Shown: positions 26,177-35,254 of the stretch, piece after piece
How the letters are laid out: each line of letters starts with the position of its first letter
Position numbering within the stretch: position 1 is the first letter of the stretch
NCBI GenBank assembly: GCA_964448045.1
Contig: CAYUVF010000003.1
Location: 1 to 64,000 of the forward strand
Direction: 5' to 3'
DNA: 64,000 nt
DNA from: CAYUVF01 sp964448045
GTDB taxonomy: Bacteria > Bacteroidota > Rhodothermia > Rhodothermales > Salinibacteraceae
The notes under the pieces: model-generated
The model's database searches: none
What the model was told of the DNA's origin: nothing
Seen by the model: only the letters and a program-made list of their open reading frames with translations
Made by a program: the position numbers and the translations under genes

Positions 26177-27847
26177 ATGCAACGAACGATGATGTCTTCC
26201 CTGATCCCCTCCCTCAGTCGCAGTCTGTGGATCGCGCTCGTGGGACTGCTCGCTCTGAGCGCCGGCGCACAGGCGCAATCGCCTTCGTATCTCGTGCTCG
26301 CGCCGGATCGCGGCTTCCTCGGCAATGAGGAGATGCGCGACGTATTCGACGCCTTCCAGCAGCACGAGCCGAACAGCGTCCTCGCCTTCGCCACGCATGA
26401 AAAGACTGCTGAAAACCTCGACGAAGCACTCGGTGCGCTCAAATCGAGCGACAACGTCGTCGTGCTGCCGTTCTTCCTGTCGGCGCATCACACGCTGTAT
26501 CAGCGGGCGGCGGATGTGCTGGCCGAGCGCGACGTGCAGATGGCAGAGCCCTTCGGGAAGAGCTATCTGGCCGAGGAAATCCTGTTCGACCGGGTCGAGG
26601 CGCTGTCGGAAGCGCCGGGCGATGAGGCGCTCGTCGTCATCGGCTATGGCGCCACGGATGAGTCCGGCGCGGAGGCCATCCGATCAGATCTCGCGCCGCT
26701 CGTGGAGCGCGCTCGGCAGAAGTACGGATTGGCCGATCATCACATCGCCGTGAACGCCGACCGGTCGGCGTCGGGCGCCGTGTCGGCTGCGATGCGCGAT
26801 GCCATCACGGAGCAGGTGGGCGCCGCTGCCGAAACGCACGAGCGCGTGCTGGTGGTGCCCTTCAACTTAGGCATGCGCTACACGACGATGATGGCCAGCT
26901 GGAACTGGACGAAGCGCTCGTTGCGGGACATCGACGGCGTGGTGGCGGATGGCGCCGGCGTCCTTCCGCACGACAACGCGCTCCGCTGGCTGCGCCGCAC
27001 AGCCACCGCGCATCAGTCGCTCGCCAAGGACGACGTGGGCGTCATCCTCGTCCCGCACGGCTCCGACTACAACTGGAACGAGCGGATGCGCCGGAGCCTC
27101 GCGCCGCTCGCCGATGAGTACACGGTGGCCCACGCGTTCAGCATGGTCGATCCGCACGTCGTACAGCGGGCCGTGCGCGAGCTGGAGGCGCAGGGCAAAA
27201 AGGCCGCCGTGCTGGTGCGCATCTTCTCGCTGGAGGCCAACTTCAAAAGCACGGCAGAATACATCCTCGGCCTTGCACCTGAGCACACCGGGCGGATGGG
27301 CGGCCGCTTCCCGATGCGCATCGAAAGCCATTTACACATGACGACGCTGGGCGGATTGGAGGCCAGTCCGCTCTTCGCCCGCGCGCTGCTGGACCGAGCA
27401 CAGGAGCTCAGCACCGATCCGTCGAACGAAACCGTCATTTTGCTCGCCCACGGCACGGGCTCAAAGGCGCGCAACGATCACTGGATGAATAACCTCCGGA
27501 CGATGGCCGACACGATGCGTGCCCGTGGTGGCGACGCCTTCCGCGACATCAAAGTCCACACCTGGCGCGAGGACTGGCCCGAACTCCGCAAAGAAACAAT
27601 CCCCGAAATCCAGCAGGTGGTCGACGAGGCCGCAGCGGGCAGCGGGACGGCCATTGTCATACCCGCCCGCACCACGGCGCAGGGGCCCGCGGATGACTAC
27701 CTCGGTGATCGGGACTACCGCTACGGCACCGGCTTCGCCCCGCATCCGCTGTTCGTGGAGTGGTTGCGGACGCAGGTGGAGACGGGCATTGAGCAACTCA
27801 ATATACCACCCGAGCGCGCGCCGGAACCGTTGAGCGGCCGGCCCTGA
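26177..27847 (+). CDS. Exported CbiX/SirB-like protein with three chelatase-type modules
   Basis: 556 residues with a cleavable signal peptide ending near A-Q-A-Q, unlike cytoplasmic cobalt or iron chelatases. Three CbiX-like repeats can be seen: residues ~35-150 (start SYLVLAPDRGFLGNEE, no AHG), ~285-400 (VILVPHGSDYNWNE) and ~415-540 (VILLAHGTGSKARNDHW). The second and third keep the metal-binding HG motif; the first is degenerate. Its place in a heme-uptake operon suggests periplasmic handling of tetrapyrrole, possibly metal removal or insertion. That is inference; a pure structural role is also possible. Confidence 0.75.
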   Translation: MQRTMMSSLIPSLSRSLWIALVGLLALSAGAQAQSPSYLVLAPDRGFLGNEEMRDVFDAFQQHEPNSVLAFATHEKTAENLDEALGALKSSDNVVVLPFFLSAHHTLYQRAADVLAERDVQMAEPFGKSYLAEEILFDRVEALSEAPGDEALVVIGYGATDESGAEAIRSDLAPLVERARQKYGLADHHIAVNADRSASGAVSAAMRDAITEQVGAAAETHERVLVVPFNLGMRYTTMMASWNWTKRSLRDIDGVVADGAGVLPHDNALRWLRRTATAHQSLAKDDVGVILVPHGSDYNWNERMRRSLAPLADEYTVAHAFSMVDPHVVQRAVRELEAQGKKAAVLVRIFSLEANFKSTAEYILGLAPEHTGRMGGRFPMRIESHLHMTTLGGLEASPLFARALLDRAQELSTDPSNETVILLAHGTGSKARNDHWMNNLRTMADTMRARGGDAFRDIKVHTWREDWPELRKETIPEIQQVVDEAAAGSGTAIVIPARTTAQGPADDYLGDRDYRYGTGFAPHPLFVEWLRTQVETGIEQLNIPPERAPEPLSGRP

Positions 27848-27897
27848 CCGCTGGACTACTTATCGCGTGTTTTTCCGCACGACCCCTTCTTTGAATC

Positions 27898-28389
27898 ATG
27901 ACGTATCTGAAGTGCATCGCCCAGTGCAGTCTCGCGCTGGCCCTTTTCGCCTTGGTGGCGGGCTGCGGTGGCGAGGCCGCCGAGAGCGAGTCCGGCGCCG
28001 GATCCAACGACGCCGCCACCGAGATCACCATCCAGCCGGTCGGCAACCAGATGGAATACGAACAGACCGAGTTCACCATCCCGGCCGGCGAAGAGATCAC
28101 CCTCACCTTCGAGAATACGGCTACGAGCCCGGCCATGCAGCACAACGTGGTCATCTTGAACAGCAACGATGATACGGTGGTCGATCGCGTCGGACAGGCC
28201 AGCGCAGCCGCGGCGGACGATGGTTACCTGCCGACCGATGAGGCGATTCTCGCCGCCACAGACATGGCCGAGCCGGGGGAGACCGTCACCGTCACGTTCA
28301 CGGCGCCGAATGAGCCGGGTACGTACCGGTACATCTGTACCTTTCCCGGTCACTACACGGTGATGCAGGGTGCCATGACCGTCGTTTAA
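27898..28389 (+). CDS. Azurin/plastocyanin-like cupredoxin lipoprotein
   Basis: 163 residues with lipobox V-A-G-C near residue 23 and an acidic linker. The type-1 copper site is complete: H82 (AMQHNVV), C147, H152 and M156 in YICTFPGHYTVM. The spacing C+5 H and C+9 M equals azurin. It is predicted to be a membrane-anchored periplasmic electron carrier. It follows the CbiX-like gene by 50 bp, so it may donate or accept electrons during iron or heme processing, or belong to respiration. Confidence 0.9.
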   Translation: MTYLKCIAQCSLALALFALVAGCGGEAAESESGAGSNDAATEITIQPVGNQMEYEQTEFTIPAGEEITLTFENTATSPAMQHNVVILNSNDDTVVDRVGQASAAAADDGYLPTDEAILAATDMAEPGETVTVTFTAPNEPGTYRYICTFPGHYTVMQGAMTVV

Positions 28390-28539
28390 GCGGACGTTTC
28401 CCTGCGCGCTCTCGTTAACCGCTGCGCTCAATCCGGCGTCCAAAGCGCTTTTGGAGACGAGCGAGCGCGCTGCACTGCGCGCACTAACAACTTGCCTTGA
28501 ACGTGCTGTAACTGTTTCTTCCTACGCAACCTCAACGCC

Positions 28540-29124
28540 ATGAATATACGACGCACGCCTCTTACGTTCACTGTCCTCCTCCTTGGCGCCGTCCTGCTGC
28601 TGATGGCCCTCGCGCCCGTTGCGCAGGCTCAGGAACGGGTGCTCGGTAAAGAAATGCTGCCTCCGGGCATCCAACTCGTCTTCGAGGCCGCCCCGGCCGA
28701 TGACGTCACGCCGTACGACCAGAATCTCTCCGAGGAAGCTACAGACGTACACCTCGAAGTGCTCGTCGGCTGGTCGGAAGATCCGGGCGTGGACGTCCCC
28801 GAAGGCGTCACGCGCGGCGGCTTTGTGGGTTACCTCCACTTCGTCGCCACGATTACCAACGAGGAAACCGGGCAAAAGAAAAAGGTCGACTTCATCCCAC
28901 ATGTCACGCTGGGCGATGCCATGCACTACGCGCGCAACATTTCCCTGCCAGGTGCGCCGGACGACCCCTACACGGTGACGTTTGATGTGCGGCCACCGAG
29001 CGAGACTGAGGTGGCCTTTCACAAAAGCTGGCGTGACGCCTACGGCACGCCGCTCTTTGAGGCGCAAACCTTTACCTACGAAGGGCTGAACGTGGCCGAG
29101 GTCGTCGCCGCCACACGTCGCTGA
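28540..29124 (+). CDS. P19/Tp34-type periplasmic iron-transport protein
   Basis: 194 residues with a cleavable signal (cut near A-Q-A-Q). The mature domain fits the iron-transport family of Tp34/P19/FetP: an early acidic stretch after GIQLVFEAAP, HLEVLVGW, then FIPHVTLGDAMHYARNISLPGAPDDPYTVTFDV. Proteins of this family bind Fe or Cu through His and Met residues at a dimer interface and work with FTR1-type systems. No FTR1 gene is adjacent; instead it ends the heme/iron operon. The 150-bp gap before it may hold its own promoter. Confidence 0.78.
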   Translation: MNIRRTPLTFTVLLLGAVLLLMALAPVAQAQERVLGKEMLPPGIQLVFEAAPADDVTPYDQNLSEEATDVHLEVLVGWSEDPGVDVPEGVTRGGFVGYLHFVATITNEETGQKKKVDFIPHVTLGDAMHYARNISLPGAPDDPYTVTFDVRPPSETEVAFHKSWRDAYGTPLFEAQTFTYEGLNVAEVVAATRR

Positions 29125-29193
29125 CTGCGCAACACATACCGCAGTTCGTACCACTCGGGCGCTATCCGGCAGCTATGGTGGGCGGCGCCCGTG

Positions 29194-29213
29194 CTGTATT
29201 GGCCTGTATTGGC
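29194..29213. repeat. 10-bp tandem duplication between convergent genes
   Basis: CTGTATTGGC repeated twice, about 70 bp after the iron-protein stop and 12 bp before the stop of the convergent membrane-protein gene. Confidence 0.8.
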
Positions 29214-29224
29214 ACGCGCGCCGA

Positions 29225-29662
29225 CTACAGCAGCGTTTTCAGCGCACGGGTATTCACGAGCAGGCGCCGCCGCTGATGGGTGCGGAGCCATCCACCGAGC
29301 GTGTGCATCGGGATGGTGAGCGTGAGCACGAGCGCGTGGTACCAGACGGGCGCGACGTTGAACTGGAAATACGTCGCCGTCCCCGCGAGCATCAACTGAA
29401 CGGCGCCGAGCGCCAGCGCGTGCTGGACTTCCTTGCGTGGCGCCAGCCAGCCGGTGACGTATCCGGCGACGACGGCGTACGCAAGACTGTAGGTTGCCAG
29501 CAGAAGGAGGATGGGGACGGATTCGACGGGCTCGCCGTAGCTAAACTGGCCGGGAAAGATCATCGTTATCAACACGTCGGTGCCGAAAGCGAGCACCATC
29601 CACGTCATGATACCAGCGGCGACAGCAAGCGTGCTTCGGGGGCGTGAGGGAGCACTGGACAT
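29225..29662 (-). CDS. Four-helix membrane protein of unknown function
   Basis: 145 residues from the ATG at 29662, which is preceded by a good ribosome-binding site (GGAGGT). Four hydrophobic segments lie at about residues 11-32, 46-68, 77-96 and 102-122, with a basic C-terminal tail (THQRRRLL). I do not recognise the family. It is convergent with the iron-protein gene and divergent from valS. Confidence 0.7.
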   Translation of the reverse strand: MSSAPSRPRSTLAVAAGIMTWMVLAFGTDVLITMIFPGQFSYGEPVESVPILLLLATYSLAYAVVAGYVTGWLAPRKEVQHALALGAVQLMLAGTATYFQFNVAPVWYHALVLTLTIPMHTLGGWLRTHQRRRLLVNTRALKTLL

Positions 29663-29913
29663 GGGAGACCTCCACGGGTTGAGTGAGCGAGTGCCGGGCA
29701 AGATAGCAGTGGGGCGTGACAACAGAGCGACACCATCCATCAACAATTTTGCGGAAATATCAAACTGAATCCTGTCTGTACGGTGTCGAATTGCTTTTAT
29801 GGTGTTGTCGAAGCGGAAAGAGTGCGGAACTGCCCACCGGTCATCGGGTTTTGCAACGTTCCTACGGACGTTCCGCCGAAACCCACGCACCCCCACTCGC
29901 ACCGCTACGCATC

Positions 29914-32598
29914 ATGTCTGACGAGGCGCCGCAAAGCGACGACACCGCCACGCCAACCACCTACGACCCCACCCAGATCGAAGACAAGTGGTACCAGTAT
30001 TGGGAGGCGCACGGTGCCTTTCGCGCGACCGTCAATCCCGATGCGAATCCGCACACGATCATGATGCCGCCGCCCAATGTGACGGGCCGGCTCCACATCG
30101 GGCACGCGTTGCAGAGCACGATCCAGGATGCGCTCACGCGCATCCGCCGGATGCAGGGCGAGGAGTCGCTTTGGATGCCGGGCCTCGACCACGCGGGCAT
30201 TGCGACGCAGAACGTCGTCGAAAACAAGCTACGTGAAGAAGAGGGACAGACGCGCCATGATCTTGGCCGCGAAGCCTTCGTGGATCGTGTCTGGGACTGG
30301 AAAGAGGAATACGGCGGTATCATTGTCGACCAGATGCGCAAGCTCGGCGTCTCGTGCGACTGGAGCCGTCAGCGCTTCACGATGGATGAAGGCTTCACCC
30401 GCGCCGTGCAGGAGGTCTTCGTCCGGCTCTACGAGGACGGGCTGATTTATCGTGGCAACTACCTTGTCAACTGGGACCCCGAGAATCAGACGGCCCTTTC
30501 CGATGAGGAGGTCGACAACGTCGAGCGGAAGGGCCACCTCTGGTACATCAAGTATCCGCTCAAAGGCGAGGGCGACGAATACGTCACCATCGCCACGACG
30601 CGCCCCGAAACAATGCTCGGCGACACGGCCATCGCCGTCAATCCGGATGATGAACGCTACCAGCACCTTGTCGGCAAGACGGCCGTGCTGCCGCTGCTGG
30701 AGCGTGAGATTCCAATCATCGCTGATGAGTACATCGAGGGCGAGTTCGGCACCGGCGCGCTGAAGGTGACGCCCGCCCACGACGAAAACGACTTCCAGAT
30801 CGGCAAAAAGCACGATCTGGAGACGATCAACATCATGAACCCGGATGGTACCATAAACGAGCATGGCGGGCCGTACGAGGGGATGGATCGCTTTGAGGCG
30901 CGCGAGCAGATCGTCGACGATCTCAAGGTGGAAGGCCTGTTCGTCAAGGTCGAAGATTACGCCATGAAGGTGCCCATCTCCAGCCGCTCGGGGGCCGTCA
31001 TCGAGCCGCTGATCTCGCGGCAGTGGTTCGTCAAGATGGAGCCGCTGGCCGAGCCGGCCATCGAAGCGGTGCGCGAGGGCGAGATTCAGTTTTACCCCGA
31101 GCGTTGGTCGAACGAATACTTCCGCTGGATGGAGAACATCCGCGACTGGTGCATCAGCCGGCAGCTCTGGTGGGGGCACCGGATTCCGGTCTGGTACTAC
31201 ACCGATGACAACGGCGAAATCGACGAGTCGAAAGGCTACGTCGTGTCCATCGATCAGCCCGAACAGGGCATGGTGCAGGAGACGGATGTGCTGGACACCT
31301 GGTTCTCGTCGTGGCTCTGGCCATTCGCGACGCTCGGCTGGCCCGAAGAAACGGAGGACCTCGACTACTTTTATCCGACGAACGTTCTCGTCTCCGGCTA
31401 CGACATCCTCTTTTTCTGGATCGCCCGGATGATCATGGCGGGCTATTATTGCATGGACGAGAAGCCGTTCGAGGACATTTTCATTACCGGCATGGTGAAG
31501 GACGCACAGGGCCGGTGGATGTCCAAGAGCCTCGGCAACGGGATCGATCCGCTGGAGATGATCGACCAGTACGGTGCCGACGCGGTGCGTTTCTCACTGA
31601 CGGTGCTCTGCGCGCAGGGCCAGGACATCAAGCTCGCGCCCTCGAAGTTCGAGATGGGCCGCAATTTCGCCAACAAGATCTGGAACGCGTTCAACGTCTT
31701 CGGCCAGTTCATGGAAGACGGAGCGGCGTACCGGCGGAGCCGCTCGTTCGAGGAGCTGGAGCTGGTGGAGCAGTGGATGCTGCACCGCCTGAATGCCACT
31801 ATCGAAGCCATCGAAGACGACCTGAGCCGCTACCGCCTCAACGAGGCCCTCTCGAAGATTTACGATGTCTTCTGGCACGACTACTGCGATTGGTATCTGG
31901 AGCTGATCAAGCCGCCCTATGGCGAGTCGATGGACGACGAGACCATCGCGCTGGCCGCCGAGATCTACGAGCGGCTGATCCAGCTGCTGCATCCGTTCAT
32001 GCCCTTCATCACGGAGGAGCTGTGGCACAAGCTGCGCGACCGCGCCGAAGGAGAGGCCTGTATCTACGCCGACTGGCCGACGGTCAATCCCGATGAGATG
32101 GATGCGGAGCGAGCGCAGACCTTCGATACCATGCAAGATATGGTCGCGGGGATTCGCAGCATCAAGAGCGATTACGGCGTCGGGCTCACTAAAGAGGTGG
32201 AGGTTGTCATCAACCTGCCGCGCCGTGCCGACGCCCTGGCCGCAGCCATCGATCGGCACCGTGACTATTTCGAGCACTTGGCCGGGGTGACGGAGCTGGC
32301 AGCCGGTCCGAACCAGACGAAGCCGAAGGCGAGCGCCTCGGTCGTCGTGGGACGGAGTGAGGTGCACGTGCCGTTGAAGGGGATGATCGACCTCGACCAG
32401 GAGCGTGAGCGGCTGCGCAAGGAGATTGAGCAGAAGCAGGAGTTCCTGCAGAGCGTCGAGCGCAAGCTGCAGAACAAGCAGTTTGTCACGAAGGCGCCCG
32501 ATGAGGTCGTCGAGCGCGAGCGCCAGAAAAAGCGCGATGCCTCGGCCGAGCTCGAACGCCTCGAAGCCAACCTCAACGATTTGGTCGAGGCTGCGTGA
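29914..32598 (+). CDS. valS: Valyl-tRNA synthetase
   Basis: 894 residues from the ATG at 29914; the longer in-frame extension upstream has no coding character. Class I motifs: HIGH as NVTGRLHIGHAL and KMSKS as RWMSKSLGNG. The CP1 editing domain has TTRPETMLGDTA and HDENDFQIGKKH. The C-terminal tRNA-binding coiled coil (about 825-890) has the GMIDLDQERERLRKE start and FVTKAPDEVV seen in bacterial ValRS. The 250-bp upstream region is AT-richer; no T-box features were found. Confidence 0.97.
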   Translation: MSDEAPQSDDTATPTTYDPTQIEDKWYQYWEAHGAFRATVNPDANPHTIMMPPPNVTGRLHIGHALQSTIQDALTRIRRMQGEESLWMPGLDHAGIATQNVVENKLREEEGQTRHDLGREAFVDRVWDWKEEYGGIIVDQMRKLGVSCDWSRQRFTMDEGFTRAVQEVFVRLYEDGLIYRGNYLVNWDPENQTALSDEEVDNVERKGHLWYIKYPLKGEGDEYVTIATTRPETMLGDTAIAVNPDDERYQHLVGKTAVLPLLEREIPIIADEYIEGEFGTGALKVTPAHDENDFQIGKKHDLETINIMNPDGTINEHGGPYEGMDRFEAREQIVDDLKVEGLFVKVEDYAMKVPISSRSGAVIEPLISRQWFVKMEPLAEPAIEAVREGEIQFYPERWSNEYFRWMENIRDWCISRQLWWGHRIPVWYYTDDNGEIDESKGYVVSIDQPEQGMVQETDVLDTWFSSWLWPFATLGWPEETEDLDYFYPTNVLVSGYDILFFWIARMIMAGYYCMDEKPFEDIFITGMVKDAQGRWMSKSLGNGIDPLEMIDQYGADAVRFSLTVLCAQGQDIKLAPSKFEMGRNFANKIWNAFNVFGQFMEDGAAYRRSRSFEELELVEQWMLHRLNATIEAIEDDLSRYRLNEALSKIYDVFWHDYCDWYLELIKPPYGESMDDETIALAAEIYERLIQLLHPFMPFITEELWHKLRDRAEGEACIYADWPTVNPDEMDAERAQTFDTMQDMVAGIRSIKSDYGVGLTKEVEVVINLPRRADALAAAIDRHRDYFEHLAGVTELAAGPNQTKPKASASVVVGRSEVHVPLKGMIDLDQERERLRKEIEQKQEFLQSVERKLQNKQFVTKAPDEVVERERQKKRDASAELERLEANLNDLVEAA

Positions 32599-32641
32599 TC
32601 AGGCCCCCAACGCTGTCTCCTGCTGACACATCTCACCACTC

Positions 32642-32989
32642 ATGACGCATTTTCGCTCCGCCCTTGTCGTTATCCTCGTCCTGCTGCTTGCGGGAAGCGG
32701 ATGCCGAAACGGCGGCAGCTCCGCAGACCTGTCGATCGAAGACTTCCGATACGTTCAGTTGTCCGGTGGCAAGCGCCAAGTGATGGGCACGATCCGCAAC
32801 CCGACGAGCCAAAGAATTTCCTCGGCGCAGGTGCAGGTATCGTTGTTCGACAACGATAACGTTCGCATCGATCAGATGCAGATCACCGTCAAAGACATCC
32901 CGGCCGCTGGAACGAAAGACTTCAAGGCCACGGTCGATGTCGAGGCCGATATTCAGGGCGCCCGCGTGCGCGGGATTCTGGTGCTGTAG
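32642..32989 (+). CDS. FxLYD-domain lipoprotein
   Basis: 115 residues. The lipobox G-S-G-C lies near residue 20. The rest is one beta-sandwich of the FxLYD type: VMGTIRNPTSQRISSAQVQVSLFDNDN, then DIPAAGTKDFKA. Such domains are found on secreted proteins of unknown role. It follows valS by 43 bp and may be co-transcribed with it. Confidence 0.75.
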   Translation: MTHFRSALVVILVLLLAGSGCRNGGSSADLSIEDFRYVQLSGGKRQVMGTIRNPTSQRISSAQVQVSLFDNDNVRIDQMQITVKDIPAAGTKDFKATVDVEADIQGARVRGILVL

Positions 32990-32995
32990 TGGAAT

Positions 32996-33065
32996 GGTTC
33001 TCAGGTTAGAAGATTACATGTCTCATGTTTGTTCATCAGAACCTGCAACCTGCTAACCTGAAACC
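32996..33065. terminator. Inverted repeat between convergent genes
   Basis: GGTTCTCAGGTTAG (32996-33009) pairs with CTAACCTGAAACC (33053-33065) with one bulge and a 43-nt loop. It separates the FxLYD gene from the 3' end of moeZ and may end transcription from either side. There is no clear T-run, so confidence is modest. Confidence 0.4.
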
Positions 33066-33071
33066 CGGAAC

Positions 33072-34262
33072 TCAATACGTCGGCACGCTGTCGTCGATTT
33101 CTTTGCTCCAGGCGAGGGTGCCGCCTTTCAGGTTGGAGGCGTTGAAGCCCTTCTCCCGGAGCAGCTTCGTCGCATCGGCCGAGCGGGCCCCGGAGCGGCA
33201 GTGGACGACGATCTCTTCGTCCTTGTGCGCTTCGAGCTCGTCGAGCCGATCCTCCAGCTGGTCCAGCGGAATCAGTTCATCCGCGCCGATGGTGGCGATG
33301 GCGGCTTCGTACGGCTTGCGCACGTCCAGCACGAACGGGGCATCGCCGGCGTCGCGCCGCTGCTTGAGTTCCTGTACGGTGGTTTCGGGGACGTTCATGT
33401 CGTCGTCGGTGGATGCGTCGGATTCATCGGAGCCGTTGGAGGGGAGCCCACAAAAGGCCTCGTAGTCAATGAGCTCGGTCTGTTCGGGGTCCTCGCTGCA
33501 GACGGGGCACTCCGGATTTTTCCGAAGCTTTAGCGTGCGGAAGTCCATGTTGAGCGCGTCGATCATAAGCAGGCGCCCGATAAGCGGCTCGCCGATGTCT
33601 GCGATGAGCTTGATGACTTCGGTGGCCTGCATCGTACCGACCATGCCCGGCAGGATGCCGAGCACGCCGCCCTCGGCGCAGGAAGGGACGAGCCCTGGAG
33701 GCGGCGGCTCCTCGTAGATGCAGCGGTAGCACGGCCCGTCCTCCGTCGCGAAGACCGACACCTGTCCCTCGAAGCGGAAGATGGAGGCATACACGTTGGG
33801 CGTGCCCGTTATCACGCAGGCGTCGTTGATGAGGTAGCGCGTCGGGAAGTTGTCCGTCCCATCGGCCACCACGTCGTAATCGGCAATCACGTCGAGGGCG
33901 TTGTCGCTCGTGAGGCGCAGCTCGTGCGTCTCGATATCGATGTGCGGGTTCACGTCTTTCAGCCGGGCCTTGGCGGCGTCCAGTTTCGGCGTGCCCACGT
34001 CGCTTTGGCCGTAGAGAATTTGCCGCTGGAGGTTGGATTCCTCGACGCGGTCGAAGTCCACCAGCCCGATCCGGCCGACGCCCGCTGCGGCCAGGTACAG
34101 CGCCGCCGGCGAGCCGAGCCCGCCCGCGCCCACCAAGAGCACGGAGGCGGCTTTCAGCTTCTCCTGGCCCGCCTGCCCAAACTCCGGCAGCGTCAGGTGG
34201 CGGCTGTAGCGCTTGAGTTCGTCCGGCGAGAGGGCAGCGGTTTGCTCTTCAGTCACTTGCAT
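33072..34262 (-). CDS. moeZ: E1-like sulfur-carrier adenylyltransferase with rhodanese domain (MoeZ/MoeB-like)
   Basis: 396 residues. The ThiF/MoeB domain (1-265) has LLVGAGGLGSPAALYLAAAGVG for ATP binding, R-Q-I-L-Y, the zinc cysteines in CYRC and CPVC, and the SCAEGGVLG cysteine loop. The rhodanese domain (about 285-395) has catalytic Cys in HCRSGARS. It adenylates the C-terminal glycine of a small sulfur carrier and transfers sulfur to form a thiocarboxylate. It is last in the minus-strand order cysM-mec-cysO-moeZ, so its natural partner is the CysO-like protein 82 bp upstream; it could also serve MoaD or ThiS. Confidence 0.9.
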   Translation of the reverse strand: MQVTEEQTAALSPDELKRYSRHLTLPEFGQAGQEKLKAASVLLVGAGGLGSPAALYLAAAGVGRIGLVDFDRVEESNLQRQILYGQSDVGTPKLDAAKARLKDVNPHIDIETHELRLTSDNALDVIADYDVVADGTDNFPTRYLINDACVITGTPNVYASIFRFEGQVSVFATEDGPCYRCIYEEPPPPGLVPSCAEGGVLGILPGMVGTMQATEVIKLIADIGEPLIGRLLMIDALNMDFRTLKLRKNPECPVCSEDPEQTELIDYEAFCGLPSNGSDESDASTDDDMNVPETTVQELKQRRDAGDAPFVLDVRKPYEAAIATIGADELIPLDQLEDRLDELEAHKDEEIVVHCRSGARSADATKLLREKGFNASNLKGGTLAWSKEIDDSVPTY

Positions 34263-34288
34263 GGCAGATGGAAGCTAATTCTGAAGGG

Positions 34289-34306
34289 GACACGGCACGC
34301 CGTGTC
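34289..34306. repeat. Hairpin in the cysO-moeZ spacer
   Basis: GACACGGCACGCCGTGTC, a perfect 18-bp palindrome, within the 82-nt spacer. As RNA it forms at least seven pairs with a four-base loop. Confidence 0.7.
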
Positions 34307-34344
34307 TATACAGGAGTCAGTCGAGATTCGCAAATCGAAATTCG

Positions 34345-34650
34345 TCACTCGGTAGCACCGCCGGCGATGGAGGGGACGATAGAGAGTTCGTCGCCGGCGC
34401 TCACCTCGGTATCCTCGCCGTTGAGGTAGCGGATGTCCTCGTCGTTCAGGTAGATGTTGACGAACTGGCGGAGCGCGCCGTCCTCGGTGTACAGATTCGA
34501 CTGCAGATCGGGATGCTGCTCGGCGAGATTTCGGAGCGCTTCGCCCGCGGTCGTGCCGTCAGCGGTGGCCTGCGCCTGATCGCCGACGGCGCTGCGCAGG
34601 GGCGTCGGAATGTGGATGGTGACGGTGGGCGTTTCAGTCGTGGTGCTCAT
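34345..34650 (-). CDS. cysO: CysO-like ubiquitin-fold sulfur carrier with a masked C-terminus
   Basis: 101 residues of the MoaD/ThiS/CysO fold: VTIHIPTPLRSAVG, a helix (GEALRNLAEQHPDLQSNLY), FVNIYLNDEDIRYL and DELSIVPSIAGG. The two glycines needed for adenylation are G97 and G98, but the protein continues A-T-E. Carriers act only with a terminal GG, so a protease must remove the tail first. The JAMM protease gene lies directly upstream. By analogy with the mycobacterial CysO-CysM-Mec set, it delivers sulfide as a thiocarboxylate for cysteine synthesis. Confidence 0.9.
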   Translation of the reverse strand: MSTTTETPTVTIHIPTPLRSAVGDQAQATADGTTAGEALRNLAEQHPDLQSNLYTEDGALRQFVNIYLNDEDIRYLNGEDTEVSAGDELSIVPSIAGGATE

Positions 34651-34678
34651 GTTGAGGTTTCGGGTTGATTAGGGATTG

Positions 34679-34724
34679 GGGCACGGCGCACCGCAAGGGT
34701 ATGACCTTCGGCCCCGCTGTGCCC
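34679..34724. repeat. Hairpin in the mec-cysO spacer
   Basis: GGGCACGGCG (34679-34688) with CGCTGTGCCC (34715-34724): ten pairs including one G-T, within the 86-nt spacer. Confidence 0.6.
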
Positions 34725-34736
34725 GTACTTTCGGAT

Positions 34737-35171
34737 TTAGGCAGCGGTCGATTCCACAAAGTTGATGCGTTCCCGCTCGAAGGCGGAGCGGTCCGGCGCC
34801 AGCGTCCACGCCGTTAGGTTGGCGGGGGTGCCGTGGCGCACGGCGACGATCACGTACGTGTAGCCCGGAAAGGTCGCCTCCTGCAGATCCGTCTCGGAGG
34901 GCTCGGCGGGGTGATCCGGGTGCGAGTGGTAGAAGCCCACGATGTCGAGCCCCTGCTCCCGCGCATCGGCATCGGCGGCCTGGTAGTCGTCCGGCGTGAT
35001 CGTGTAGCGCCGCTCTCGGTTCGCGGCCTGCCGGTTCTCCACGCGGCGTGCCGCCCGGATGGTGTTGGTGCCGTTCTCGGCCGTGCCCAGCAGGAAGCCG
35101 CAGCACTCCTCGGGATAGGTCTCCGCGGCGTGGGCGCGGATGCTTCTCAGGGCGTCGGGCGTGGTGATCAT
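34737..35171 (-). CDS. mec: JAMM/M67-family metalloprotease for the sulfur carrier (Mec-like)
   Basis: 144 residues. The JAMM motif is complete: E21/E22 in PEECCGF, and H82, H84 and D95 in YHSHPDHPAEPSETD. In mycobacteria Mec releases cysteine from the CysO-cysteine adduct; related enzymes (QbsD, HcyD) also clip residues after GG on carrier precursors. Both jobs would be needed here because the neighbouring carrier ends in GG-A-T-E. It lies between cysM and cysO on the same strand. Confidence 0.92.
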   Translation of the reverse strand: MITTPDALRSIRAHAAETYPEECCGFLLGTAENGTNTIRAARRVENRQAANRERRYTITPDDYQAADADAREQGLDIVGFYHSHPDHPAEPSETDLQEATFPGYTYVIVAVRHGTPANLTAWTLAPDRSAFERERINFVESTAA

Positions 35172-35235
35172 ACGGTTTCACAGGTTGAATCTGATGAGGG
35201 GGCAGATAGCCATCCGCCCGTACAGGATTGGGGAG

Positions 35236-35253
35236 GGCGAATCGCCATTCGCC
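35236..35253. repeat. Hairpin directly after the cysM stop codon
   Basis: GGCGAAT-CGCC-ATTCGCC, seven perfect pairs, in the 83-nt cysM-mec spacer and one base past the cysM stop. Confidence 0.7.
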
Positions 35254-35254
35254 G

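Noticed and set aside
29663..29913. T-box leader for valS
   Set aside because: No specifier loop, T-box consensus or terminator hairpin could be found before the start.
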